5,618 nucleotides of DNA from Giesbergeria sp. (GCA_017998735.1 JAGOCN010000136.1:1-5618); one strand, 5' to 3'; positions 1 through 5,618 are shown, numbered from the stretch's first letter. Numbers and translations are program-made. The notes: generated by a model from the sequence alone, not told the origin.

Positions 1-1414
1 GACCGCCGTGCAGGCCATCGAACACACCGGCCCGCTGGACGACACGGCTGCCTTTGCCGAAGCCGCCCGCCGCCACAGCGCCCCGCAGCTGCGCCTGCGC
101 GAACGCGCCTGGCTGCTGGGCCAGCGGCTGGGTTTGGCCGCCCAGATGCTGCGCTGGCGCGATGCCGCCTGGCTGCTGGGCGCCGGGCTGGCGCTGGCCG
201 TGGTGCTGCTGGCCAACGGCGTGGTGTTTGCCATGCTGACCGACGGGCGCACCATCAACGCCGGCAGCGCGCTGGTGGCGGCGCTGGGCATGCACCTGGT
301 CACGCTGGTGCTGTGGCTGCTGGGCACGCTGCTGCCCGGCACCGGCGCGGGGCTGCTGGGACGGCTGTCGCTTGGGCCGCTGCTGCTGCAGGGGCTGGCG
401 CGCCTGCCGCTGGGCCAGCGGGCGCATGCGTCTGCGCTGGCGCGGGCGGCGGGCAGCCTGCTGCAGCGCACGCGCCTTGCGCCCTGGGCGTTTGGCCTGG
501 TCAGCCACCTGGTGTGGTCGGCCGCCTTTGTGCTGGTGCTGGTCGGGCTGCTGCTGGCCTTTGCCTTCAAGGAGTACCGCCTGACCTGGGAAACCACCAT
601 TTTGAGCGCGCAGACCTTTGCCGACTTTGTGCGCGCCACCGGCTGGCTGCCGGGGCTGCTGGGTTTTCCGGTGCCCGAACTGGCGGTGGGGGCCGCGCCG
701 CAGGGGCCGTTGGCATTGCCGGCCAGCGCCGCCGCCTGGTGGCTGGTGGGCTGCGTGGCGGTCTATGGCCTGCTGCCCCGGCTGCTGCTGGCCGCGCTGT
801 GCGCGGTGGTCTGGCAGCGGCGCAAGAACCAGTTGCAGCTGGACACCGCCGACCCCTATTTCGCGCAGCTGCTGGCGCGCTTTGCAGCGCTGCAGGAGAG
901 CCGCGTGGTGGACGTGGAGCACCCTGCCGCAGGCGGCCCGGCGCGGCTGGCCCCGCTGCCAACCGGCGCCACCGGCAGCGCGCTGGCGGTGCTGGGGTTC
1001 GAGTTGCCGCAGGCGCAGGAAGACTGGCCCCCGGCCGCGCTGGTGCCGGTCGCCCAGTACCTGGAGCGCATTGCCGGCGCGATGGACGAGCGCCGCAGCG
1101 CGCTGGACGCGCTGGCGCAGCTGCGGCCACGCGCCCTGGTGGTGGTCTGCAACGCCGCCGCCACGCCCGACCGGGGCACCGAGCGTTTTCTGCGCGAAGC
1201 CTGCAGCCATGCCGGCCGCTGCGCGCTGTGGCTGGCCGACCCGCCCGCCGGCCGCGGCCAGCCGCCCAACCGCGAGCGCTGGCGCCACTGGCTGGACGCG
1301 GCCGGCCTGCAGGCCATTGACACCTTTGCCCAGCCCGCCGACGCCCTGGCCTGGGCCGAGTCGCCAACGCCATTGCCAACGCCAACGCCCATGCAACCCC
1401 ACCCCGCACCATGA
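1..1414 (+). CDS. DUF2868 family multi-pass membrane protein, 5' end cut by the window
   Basis: This appears to be an inner-membrane protein of the DUF2868 family, whose function is unknown to me. The frame is open to the left edge. The GTG at 8 has no visible ribosome binding site, and the family usually has some 20 more residues before this point, so the true start is probably upstream. Counting from that GTG (468 residues), a charged N-terminal region (about 1-50) is followed by four likely membrane segments near 53-77, 88-110, 163-187 and 241-270. Family-like motifs between and after them are TWETTILS (193-200) and YGLLPR (253-258). A soluble C-terminal domain (about 275-450) has a beta strand ALVVVCN (376-382) followed by PDRGTERFL. 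The last 18 residues are a Pro/Thr tail. The stop overlaps the next start (ATGA), so the two are surely co-translated. The family assignment is from memory of motifs; role unknown. Confidence 0.85.
   Translation, partial: TAVQAIEHTGPLDDTAAFAEAARRHSAPQLRLRERAWLLGQRLGLAAQMLRWRDAAWLLGAGLALAVVLLANGVVFAMLTDGRTINAGSALVAALGMHLVTLVLWLLGTLLPGTGAGLLGRLSLGPLLLQGLARLPLGQRAHASALARAAGSLLQRTRLAPWAFGLVSHLVWSAAFVLVLVGLLLAFAFKEYRLTWETTILSAQTFADFVRATGWLPGLLGFPVPELAVGAAPQGPLALPASAAAWWLVGCVAVYGLLPRLLLAALCAVVWQRRKNQLQLDTADPYFAQLLARFAALQESRVVDVEHPAAGGPARLAPLPTGATGSALAVLGFELPQAQEDWPPAALVPVAQYLERIAGAMDERRSALDALAQLRPRALVVVCNAAATPDRGTERFLREACSHAGRCALWLADPPAGRGQPPNRERWRHWLDAAGLQAIDTFAQPADALAWAESPTPLPTPTPMQPHPAP
1363..1389 (+). 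repeat. Short GCCAAC repeats encoding a Thr-Pro tail
   Basis: The nonamer GCCAACGCC occurs at 1363-1371, 1375-1383 and 1381-1389, the last two overlapping. It encodes alternating Pro and Thr/Leu residues (SPTPLPTPTP) at the extreme C-terminus of the DUF2868 protein, just before the overlap with the GTPase gene. The tail looks like a small in-frame repeat expansion and is unlikely to be part of the folded domain. Confidence 0.6.
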
Positions 1415-2841
1415 AGCAAGCCGCGCACCCGCCCCTGGAAATTGCCGTGGTCGGCCACACCAACGTGGGCAAGACGTCGCTCCTGCGCACCCTCACGCGC
1501 CGGCGCGACTTTGGCACCGTGGACGACAACCCCGGCACCACCCGCCATGTGGAAAGCATCGACCTGTCGCTGGACGGCGCCCCGGCGGTGCGCTACTACG
1601 ACACCCCCGGCCTGGAAGACGCCGCCGCCCTGCAGCACTACCTGAAAAACCTGCCCGGCGAAGGCACCCCGGTCGAGCGCGTGCGCAGCTTTCTGGCCGG
1701 GCCGGAAGCGCATGCCGCGTTCGAGCAGGAAGCCAAGGTGCTGCGCACCCTGCTGGCGGTGGACGCCGCCATCTATGTCATCGACTGCCGCGAAGACGTG
1801 CTGCCCAAGTACCGCTATGAAATTGAAATTTTGAGCGCCTGCGGCAAGCCGGTGATGCCGGTGCTGAACTTTTTGCGCAGTGAACACAGCCAGGAAGCCG
1901 CGTGGCGCGAAACGCTGGCCGCCTACCACCTGCATGCCTCGGTGCAGTTCGACGCGGTGGCGCCGTTCACCGGCGCCGAACGCCAGCTGTACCAGGACCT
2001 GGGCGTGCTGCTGAGCGCACGCCGCGACCAGCTGCAGGCCATCATCGACGCGCTGGAAGTGCAGGCGCACAACCGCCGACATGCCGCCACGCAGATTGCC
2101 GCCAGCGTGCTGGTCAGCGCCGCCGCCATGCGCCGCGAAATCGACAAGGACGCCGCTGCCGATGCGCCGCGCAAGGCCGCGCTGCTGCGCGACTTCAAGG
2201 CCAGCCTGACGGCGCAGGTGGAGCGCGCCGTGCAGGACATGCTGGCGGTGTACGGCTTCAGACCCGGCGACGCCGACATGGCGCTGGCGCCCTGGACCGC
2301 GGGCCGCTGGGAGGCCGACCTGTTCAACCCGCAAACCCTGGTGGACGCCGGCCAGAAGCTGGGCACCGGCGCCGCCGTGGGCGCCGCCGTGGGGCTGGTG
2401 GCCGATGTGGCGCTGGCCGGGCTGTCGCTGGGCGCCGCCACCGCGCTGGGCGCCGCCGTGGGCGGACTGGCCAGCCAGGGCTGGAGCCAGGTGCCGCGCA
2501 AGCTGGCCAACCGCATGCGCGGCACCGAAGAGCTGACGCTGGAAGACGGGGTGCTGCTGCTGCTGGCCGGCAGCCTGCTGCGCCTGTGCATTGCGCTGGA
2601 GCAGCGCGGCCATGCCGCACTGGAAATGCTGCATGTCAGCGCCGACGCACCCGACCCGGCAGACCCGTCAATGGACAGCGGCGCGCTGCCGGCCATGGCC
2701 CGCCTGGTGGCCAGCCTGGCGCCAGCGCGCAGCTACCCGGACTGGGAGCTGGCCCCCAGGGCACGCGCCAGTCTGGACACCGACAGCCGCCGCAACCGGC
2801 TGGTGCACAGCGTGGCAGAGCAATTGCGCGCTGCGCTGTGA
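1411..2841 (+). CDS. DUF3482 family Era/EngA-like GTPase
   Basis: This is a 476-residue predicted GTPase with a C-terminal DUF3482-type region. The N-terminal G domain has G1/P-loop GHTNVGKTS (15-23), G2 threonines in NPGTTRHVE (T43, T44) and G3 DTPG (64-67). A hydrophobic strand AAIYVID (119-125) follows. The position of G4 carries PVLNFLRS (150-157) instead of N/TKxD. The C-terminal half is largely helical and contains a Gly/Ala-rich hydrophobic stretch (about 318-355) built like a membrane hairpin or glycine zipper. This suggests a peripheral or membrane-inserting GTPase. The ATG lies inside the preceding stop (ATGA), no Shine-Dalgarno is visible, and translation is therefore probably coupled to the DUF2868 gene. 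I recall these two families being neighbours in other Proteobacteria. An analogous pairing is the YcjX GTPase with the YcjF membrane protein, but no homology is claimed. Cellular role unknown. Confidence 0.9.
   Translation: MKQAAHPPLEIAVVGHTNVGKTSLLRTLTRRRDFGTVDDNPGTTRHVESIDLSLDGAPAVRYYDTPGLEDAAALQHYLKNLPGEGTPVERVRSFLAGPEAHAAFEQEAKVLRTLLAVDAAIYVIDCREDVLPKYRYEIEILSACGKPVMPVLNFLRSEHSQEAAWRETLAAYHLHASVQFDAVAPFTGAERQLYQDLGVLLSARRDQLQAIIDALEVQAHNRRHAATQIAASVLVSAAAMRREIDKDAAADAPRKAALLRDFKASLTAQVERAVQDMLAVYGFRPGDADMALAPWTAGRWEADLFNPQTLVDAGQKLGTGAAVGAAVGLVADVALAGLSLGAATALGAAVGGLASQGWSQVPRKLANRMRGTEELTLEDGVLLLLAGSLLRLCIALEQRGHAALEMLHVSADAPDPADPSMDSGALPAMARLVASLAPARSYPDWELAPRARASLDTDSRRNRLVHSVAEQLRAAL
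2362..2475 (+). other. Glycine-rich hydrophobic hairpin in the GTPase
   Basis: Residues about 318-355 of the GTPase are almost only Gly, Ala, Val and Leu, with repeated small-xxx-small spacing and two hydrophobic runs separated by one aspartate (D332). The underlying DNA has repeated GGGCGCCGCC words. The composition fits a membrane-penetrating hairpin or tightly packed helix pair, which is an inference from composition alone. Confidence 0.5.
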
Positions 2842-2853
2842 GCCTGCGCTGTG
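2831..2853 (+). repeat. 10-bp direct repeat across the GTPase stop codon
   Basis: CTGCGCTGTG occurs at 2831-2840 and again at 2844-2853, with a period of 13 bases. The TGA stop (2839-2841) lies at the end of the first copy. This looks like a small tandem duplication by slippage at the gene's end. Confidence 0.6.
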
Positions 2854-2952
2854 CCTGTCTGCTTGTCCGCCTGTGTGGTTTTGCCTGTCTGGCTGTCGGC
2901 AGGCCACCAGCACAGGTCTGCAAGGCCTGGCCAGAAAAAACGGTCAAAACAG

Positions 2953-3001
2953 CCTCCAGCCCAGGCGCAGCCTGCGCCAGCAGCTATCAAAATTGAATTT
3001 T
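2953..3001 (+). repeat. Dispersed intergenic repeat, copy A (diverged)
   Basis: The first 33 bases (2953-2985) match copy C in the same orientation with four mismatches. They share the CCTCCAGC start and the block CAGCCTGCGCCAGCAGCT. After the core the copy ends in CTATCAAAATTGAATTTT rather than the TTTCAATAGCAAAA of copy C. It carries the hairpin GGCGCA-GCC-TGCGCC (2964-2978). I recall similar CCTCNAGCGCTT...AGCAGCTAT elements as abundant between genes in Comamonadaceae, not confirmed here. Confidence 0.75.
2964..2978. terminator. Possible weak terminator hairpin within repeat A
   Basis: A perfect 6-bp stem, GGCGCA (2964-2969) with TGCGCC (2973-2978), has a 3-base loop. It lies 122 bases after the GTPase stop. 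On the + strand an AT-rich stretch ending in TTTT (2998-3001) follows about 20 bases later, which is too far for a classical intrinsic terminator. The placement between convergent genes is the main reason to consider it. Confidence 0.3.
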
Positions 3002-3132
3002 CTTGAAAATCGGCAGTCTGTGCGAGTGGATGGCCACGCTCTTGCCACAGGTGGGCTTGGGCGCTGCCAGCGCATCTCTGCCGTGACCTATTCTGGCTTG
3101 CCCCGACCGGCCTGAAGCCTTTTCAGGGAAAG

Positions 3133-3209
3133 CATCGGGTTTTGCTATTGAAAGAGGAGCTGCTGGCGCAGGCTGCACAAGCGCTGGAGGCACTTTTTGC
3201 CAAAATGCC
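3133..3209 (-). repeat. Dispersed intergenic repeat, copy B (inverted relative to A and C)
   Basis: The core 3140-3190 is the reverse complement of copy C (4464-4514) with 50 of 51 bases identical. Weaker similarity extends on both sides to roughly 3133 and 3209. On the + strand RNA the segments CUGGCGC (3163-3169) and GCGCUGG (3181-3187) can pair, with two G-U pairs and an 11-base loop. It begins 61 bases past the end of the acyltransferase gene. A shortened copy of the motif (GGCTTGTGCCAGCAGCAG) follows at 3212-3229. Confidence 0.85.
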
Positions 3210-3270
3210 AAGGCTTGTGCCAGCAGCAGCGTCGGCCCGGTGTCCAGTCGTTCAGTCGTCAAAAAACCGC

Positions 3271-4272
3271 TCAGCCCGCCGCGCCGCCGCGCATCAGCAT
3301 GCGGATCTTTTTCTTCAGCCCCATGCGGTCCAGCCAGGCGCCCACCGCGCCTGAAAAATTCTCCATTCCCCAGTGCAGCCACACCCGCACGCGGTGGCCC
3401 GCGCTGGGCCGCAGCAGGTAGCAATCGGCAAACTCCAGGCAGCCGGTGGCAAAAGCTTCCTTGTAGAAGGCGCTGCCCGAGCCAAAGTCCAGCAGCCGGT
3501 AGCTGCCGAGCGCAAACAGGTCCTGCAGGATCAGGTAAAGCAGCACCGTTCCGGGCGACTGCTCGGCGTGCTGCGGCAGGTAGCCGATCACCTCGTACAC
3601 CATGGTGTCGCCCCGGGCAGAGCACCAGGCAAAGGCAATCGCCTGGCCCTGCCCGTCGCGCAGCAGGTAGCCACGGGCATCGCCCCGCTGCGCGGCTTTT
3701 TCCATGGCCTGCAGAAATTCGGCCGTGGCCGGCAGGCCGGCGTTCAGCATGCGTTCCTGGTAGGTGTGGCGCGAAATGGCAACCGCTTCTTTGTGGAAAC
3801 CCGCCATGGCCTGCGCAGTGGTGGCAATGTCCAGCGTGCCGGCCTGGCCTTCCATGAAACGCTTGACCGTGCGCTTGAGGTTCTGCCGGCTTTTGGGCGA
3901 GCGGCGCTGCAGGTAAGCCTCGAAAGTGCCGGCCAGGTCAACAAAATACAGCCGGTCTTCGCGCGGGCTGTAGCACAGCCAGTCCCCCTGGCGCGACACG
4001 CCGCGCGGAAAGCGCTCCACCGCCGTGCGCCGGACCTGGTAGCCGGCCACGTCGGCCGGCAGGCTGGCAGCGTGCGGCAGCTGGGCCAGCTGCGGCCATG
4101 GCGCACCGGGTGTGGTGGATGCGGTGGCCACTGTGGACAGGGCAGAAGCAGTGGATGCCTGCTCCACGGGCACCAGCAACGGACGCCATTCGCCCGCCAG
4201 CCATTCCCCCAGCAGGTACCGAAAGCGCACGCGCAGGGGTGGACCGGGGTTGTCCGGAACGTTGCTGACCAT
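3271..4272 (-). CDS. GNAT-fold acyltransferase, BioF2-like/CelD-BcsL type
   Basis: This 333-residue protein resembles the Acetyltransf_6 (BioF2-like, CelD/BcsL) branch of the GNAT superfamily, soluble enzymes that move acyl or aminoacyl groups onto envelope or polysaccharide substrates. The substrate here is unknown. Visible signs are the strand YFVDL (109-113) leading into the basic SPKSRQNLKRTVKRF helix (125-139), then HTYQERM (169-175), YLLRDGQGQAIAFAW (202-216) as a hairpin of the core sheet, and the family-like block LLDFGSGSAFYKEAF (260-274). The C-terminus is basic (KKKIRMLMR, 320-328). Residues 37-57 are an Ala/Ser/Thr linker separating a short N-terminal piece that I do not recognise. 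The start is fixed by AAGGAG seven bases upstream. An ATG five bases further upstream is out of frame and only three bases from the Shine-Dalgarno. The gene converges on the GTPase gene and is bracketed by inverted repeats B and C. Confidence 0.85.
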   Translation of the reverse strand: MVSNVPDNPGPPLRVRFRYLLGEWLAGEWRPLLVPVEQASTASALSTVATASTTPGAPWPQLAQLPHAASLPADVAGYQVRRTAVERFPRGVSRQGDWLCYSPREDRLYFVDLAGTFEAYLQRRSPKSRQNLKRTVKRFMEGQAGTLDIATTAQAMAGFHKEAVAISRHTYQERMLNAGLPATAEFLQAMEKAAQRGDARGYLLRDGQGQAIAFAWCSARGDTMVYEVIGYLPQHAEQSPGTVLLYLILQDLFALGSYRLLDFGSGSAFYKEAFATGCLEFADCYLLRPSAGHRVRVWLHWGMENFSGAVGAWLDRMGLKKKIRMLMRGGAAG

Positions 4273-4279
4273 CCATGGG

Positions 4280-4285
4280 CTCCTT
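4280..4285 (-). promoter_or_regulatory. Strong ribosome binding site of the acyltransferase gene
   Basis: The - strand reads AAGGAG, then seven bases, then the ATG at 4272-4270. This decides the start: the frame is open a further 309 bases upstream, but that extension runs through repeat C and has no comparable signal. Confidence 0.8.
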
Positions 4286-4388
4286 CTTTTGCCTGGCTTG
4301 CTTGCTTGTGAACTGCCGGGGATTGTGGCGGCTTTCCAAGGGCTTTCGGACAACCTTCGGGCCGGGCGCCAGAGCGCTGTTGCAACTG

Positions 4389-4400
4389 TCCGGCCGGACG
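4389..4400. promoter_or_regulatory. Perfect 12-bp palindrome upstream of the acyltransferase gene
   Basis: GTCCGGCCGGAC is perfectly self-complementary and lies 117-128 bases before the acyltransferase ATG. The related half-words GTTGTCCG (4249-4256, inside the gene start) and CGGACAAC (4347-4354) are nearby. It could be an operator, but in GC-rich DNA a palindrome of this kind may be chance. Confidence 0.25.
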
Positions 4401-4444
4401 GAAGGGCTGGATGCCGCGCCGGCGCCGCTTTCAAGGCAGTTTCG

Positions 4445-4521
4445 GGTGTTTTGGTGAAATGTACCTCCAGCGCTTGTGCAGCCTGCGCCAGCAGCTCCTG
4501 TTTCAATAGCAAAAGCCGGTG
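4445..4521 (+). repeat. Dispersed intergenic repeat, copy C (inverted partner of B)
   Basis: The core 4464-4514 matches the reverse complement of copy B at 50 of 51 positions, the one difference being at 4500 (G here, C in the complement of B). Flanking similarity reaches about 4445 and 4521. Its orientation is the same as the diverged copy A. It lies between the transporter and the acyltransferase gene, 173 bases before the latter's start. The RNA hairpin is stronger on the - strand, the strand on which both neighbouring genes are transcribed. Confidence 0.85.
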
Positions 4522-4533
4522 GTTGCCACACAA

Positions 4534-4550
4534 GCACCGCAGGCCGGTGC
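4534..4550 (-). terminator. Possible terminator hairpin after the transporter gene
   Basis: GCACCG (4534-4539) pairs perfectly with CGGTGC (4545-4550) around a 5-base loop. On the - strand it lies about 100 bases after the transporter stop and is followed by TTGTGTGG, a poor T-tract. It may be a weak terminator or may act together with repeat C. Confidence 0.25.
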
Positions 4551-4649
4551 GGCCGGGAATGCCTTCAGGCAGGGGCCGCAAGGGTGCAACCGTTCAATGC
4601 GGCGCAGAGAAATCTGCCAGGCCAGAAAGGGCAGCAATGGCAGTGCGGT

Positions 4650-5618
4650 TCACGGCTGCATGGCCAGGCCGGGTGTGCCGCAAGTGGCTGTGGGCGCTGG
4701 CGCTGGCGCACCGCCGCCATGGTCGAACAAAAGGTCGGCCAGGCCCGCACCGACCCACATGGCCAGCAGGCTCAGCCAGGCGGTCAGGGCAAAAAGGGCG
4801 CCGCCCGACACCCCCGCGCCCACCGCACAGCCGCCGGCCATGGTGGCGCCAAAGCCCATGGCCACCGCCCCGGCGATGTAGCGCGCCATGCTGTAGCCGT
4901 CCTTGAAGCCTTCGATCTTGAATTCACGCCCGACCAGCGCTCCCAGCAGCGAACCGACAAAAACGCCGGGCAGCATGCCGTAGTCAAAACCCCCGTGGCT
5001 GGCGGACGTGCTGATGACGCGCATCAGCCACTCGGCAGACGGGCCGCTGAAGGTCAGGCCCTGCACGGGAACCACTTCAAACGAGGCGCGGGCCACGGCG
5101 GCGCTGAACCACCAGGCGGCCGCCACCGCCAGGCCCGAGCCAATGCCGCCCACCCACATCCAGAACCGGTTGGCGCTGCGCAGCGCAAAGAACACGGCAG
5201 CCGCCATCCAGACCAGGCCCAGCGCCAGGCCACCCCAGCGGTTCAGGCCCAGCTGCACCAGCAGGTCGCGCGGCGCGCCGCCATCGATGGTCCAGAGGTT
5301 GCTCAGCCACAGGCGCGGGCCGACCAGCATGCCGCCGAGCGAAGCCTGCGCTGCAGCGGCAAACACGAACCCTGACAGCAGCGCGCGCAGGTTGCCATTG
5401 GCGGACAACACCAGCAGGCGGCTGGCGCAGCCGCGCGTCATCACCATGCCGATGCCAAACAGCAGCCCGCCAATGACCGCGCCCGACAGGCTGCCGGTGT
5501 TGGCGATCTGGCGCGCGCTGCCCACGTCCAGCTGCCCGCCCAGCACCAGCAGCTGCACCACCACCACGGCGGTGGAAAACGCCAGCAGCCAGACCGCCAG
5601 GCGCTCGCCGGTGCTGCG
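4650..5618 (-). CDS. YeeE/YedE family sulfur-compound transporter, 5' end cut by the window
   Basis: This looks like an inner-membrane YeeE/YedE (TsuA-like, sulfur transport) protein. Characterised members import thiosulfate and use conserved cysteines on the transport path. The frame is open to the right edge (322 residues visible). A GTG at 5567-5565 falls inside a hydrophobic segment and is unlikely to be the start. Two small-residue cysteine motifs typical of the family are seen: MVMTRGCASRLL (Cys codon 5427-5429) and GATMAGGCAVGAG (Cys codon 4827-4829). They lie in the two halves of the protein, as expected for an internally repeated fold. Roughly eight or nine hydrophobic segments are visible, including AVVVVQLLVLGG, ALGLVWMAAAVFFAL and the last LTAWLSLLAMWVGAGLADLL. 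The C-terminus is a Pro/Ala/Gly tail with one extra cysteine. No TusA-like gene follows it. The exact substrate cannot be told from sequence. Confidence 0.88.
   Translation of the reverse strand, partial: RSTGERLAVWLLAFSTAVVVVQLLVLGGQLDVGSARQIANTGSLSGAVIGGLLFGIGMVMTRGCASRLLVLSANGNLRALLSGFVFAAAAQASLGGMLVGPRLWLSNLWTIDGGAPRDLLVQLGLNRWGGLALGLVWMAAAVFFALRSANRFWMWVGGIGSGLAVAAAWWFSAAVARASFEVVPVQGLTFSGPSAEWLMRVISTSASHGGFDYGMLPGVFVGSLLGALVGREFKIEGFKDGYSMARYIAGAVAMGFGATMAGGCAVGAGVSGGALFALTAWLSLLAMWVGAGLADLLFDHGGGAPAPAPTATCGTPGLAMQP

Larger units (their letters stand above)
2842..3270. other. Convergent intergenic region with two dispersed repeats
   Basis: These 429 bases separate the ends of the GTPase gene (+) and the acyltransferase gene (-). 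The first part (about 2842-2910) is rich in imperfect GCCTGTCTG words. It is followed by repeat copy A, a short AT-rich patch, a small hairpin (CCTGAA 3111-3116 with TTCAGG 3122-3127), then repeat copy B. Open frames crossing it are made of repeat sequence, lack ribosome binding sites and match nothing I recognise. Both flanking genes end here, so termination signals are expected. No classical GC hairpin followed directly by a T-run is seen. Confidence 0.7.
4273..4649. other. Intergenic gap between two - strand genes
   Basis: These 377 bases lie between the transporter stop and the acyltransferase start, both on the - strand. They contain the acyltransferase ribosome binding site, a GCTT triple repeat (about 4297-4308), a 12-bp palindrome, repeat copy C and two small hairpins. 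A promoter for the acyltransferase gene should lie here. I see no convincing -35/-10 pair. No coding region is supported: open frames here are repeat-derived or shadows. Confidence 0.65.

Noticed and set aside
856..2634. A 592-codon open frame on the - strand across both the DUF2868 and DUF3482 genes
   Set aside because: It is antisense to two well-supported genes, is dominated by Gln, Gly, His and Ala as expected from a GC-rich shadow frame, and has no recognisable domain.
2953..3229. CRISPR array
   Set aside because: Only two or three copies, in opposite orientations and without regular spacing. This does not fit a CRISPR array.
2987..3625. A 212-codon - strand open frame covering the acyltransferase 3' end and the intergenic region
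   Set aside because: It overlaps the acyltransferase in another frame, and its remainder translates repeat B and intergenic sequence.
3373..4311. A 312-codon + strand open frame opposite the acyltransferase gene
   Set aside because: Its composition is that of a shadow frame. The - strand frame has recognisable GNAT-type motifs and a strong ribosome binding site.
3133..4521. Insertion sequence with terminal inverted repeats B and C
   Set aside because: The enclosed gene is an acyltransferase, not a transposase, no target-site duplication is evident, and a third copy (A) lies outside. Kept as an inverted-repeat observation only.
4273..4581. N-terminal extension of the acyltransferase to an upstream ATG at 4581
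   Set aside because: The extension translates repeat C and has no Shine-Dalgarno. The ATG at 4272 has AAGGAG at ideal spacing.
4476..5375. A 299-codon + strand open frame opposite the transporter
   Set aside because: It starts inside repeat C and is rich in Gln, His, Ala and Gly with no hydrophobic pattern. The - strand encodes a clear membrane transporter.

Overview
The window is GC-rich DNA (clearly above 60% G+C by eye, with strong codon-position bias) of the kind found in the betaproteobacterial family Comamonadaceae (Acidovorax, Polaromonas, Rhodoferax or Hydrogenophaga type). This placement rests on protein style and on dispersed intergenic repeats that I recall from that family. It was not checked by a search.

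Layout. (1) Positions 1-2841, + strand: two genes overlapping by 4 bp. The first is a DUF2868-type multi-pass membrane protein, cut by the left edge. The second is a DUF3482-type Era/EngA-like GTPase with a glycine-rich hydrophobic C-terminal hairpin. (2) Positions 2842-3270: a 429-base convergent intergenic region with two copies (A and B) of a dispersed palindromic repeat and no credible gene. (3) Positions 3271-4272, - strand: a GNAT-fold acyltransferase of the BioF2-like/CelD-BcsL (Acetyltransf_6) type with a strong ribosome binding site. (4) Positions 4273-4649: a 377-base gap with a third repeat copy (C), nearly identical to B and inverted relative to it, and a few small hairpins. (5) Positions 4650-5618, - strand: a YeeE/YedE (TsuA-like) sulfur-compound transporter, cut by the right edge.

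How the genes relate. Only the DUF2868/DUF3482 pair is clearly an operon. The overlap suggests translational coupling and a shared membrane-associated function, which remains undescribed as far as I know. The acyltransferase and the transporter share a strand but are separated by a repeat-bearing gap, so they are probably independent units. The acyltransferase gene sits between the inverted repeats B and C. The two observations most worth following are the membrane protein/GTPase module, whose GTPase has no classical NKxD motif, and the 51-bp inverted repeat pair (50 of 51 identical) around the acyltransferase gene.
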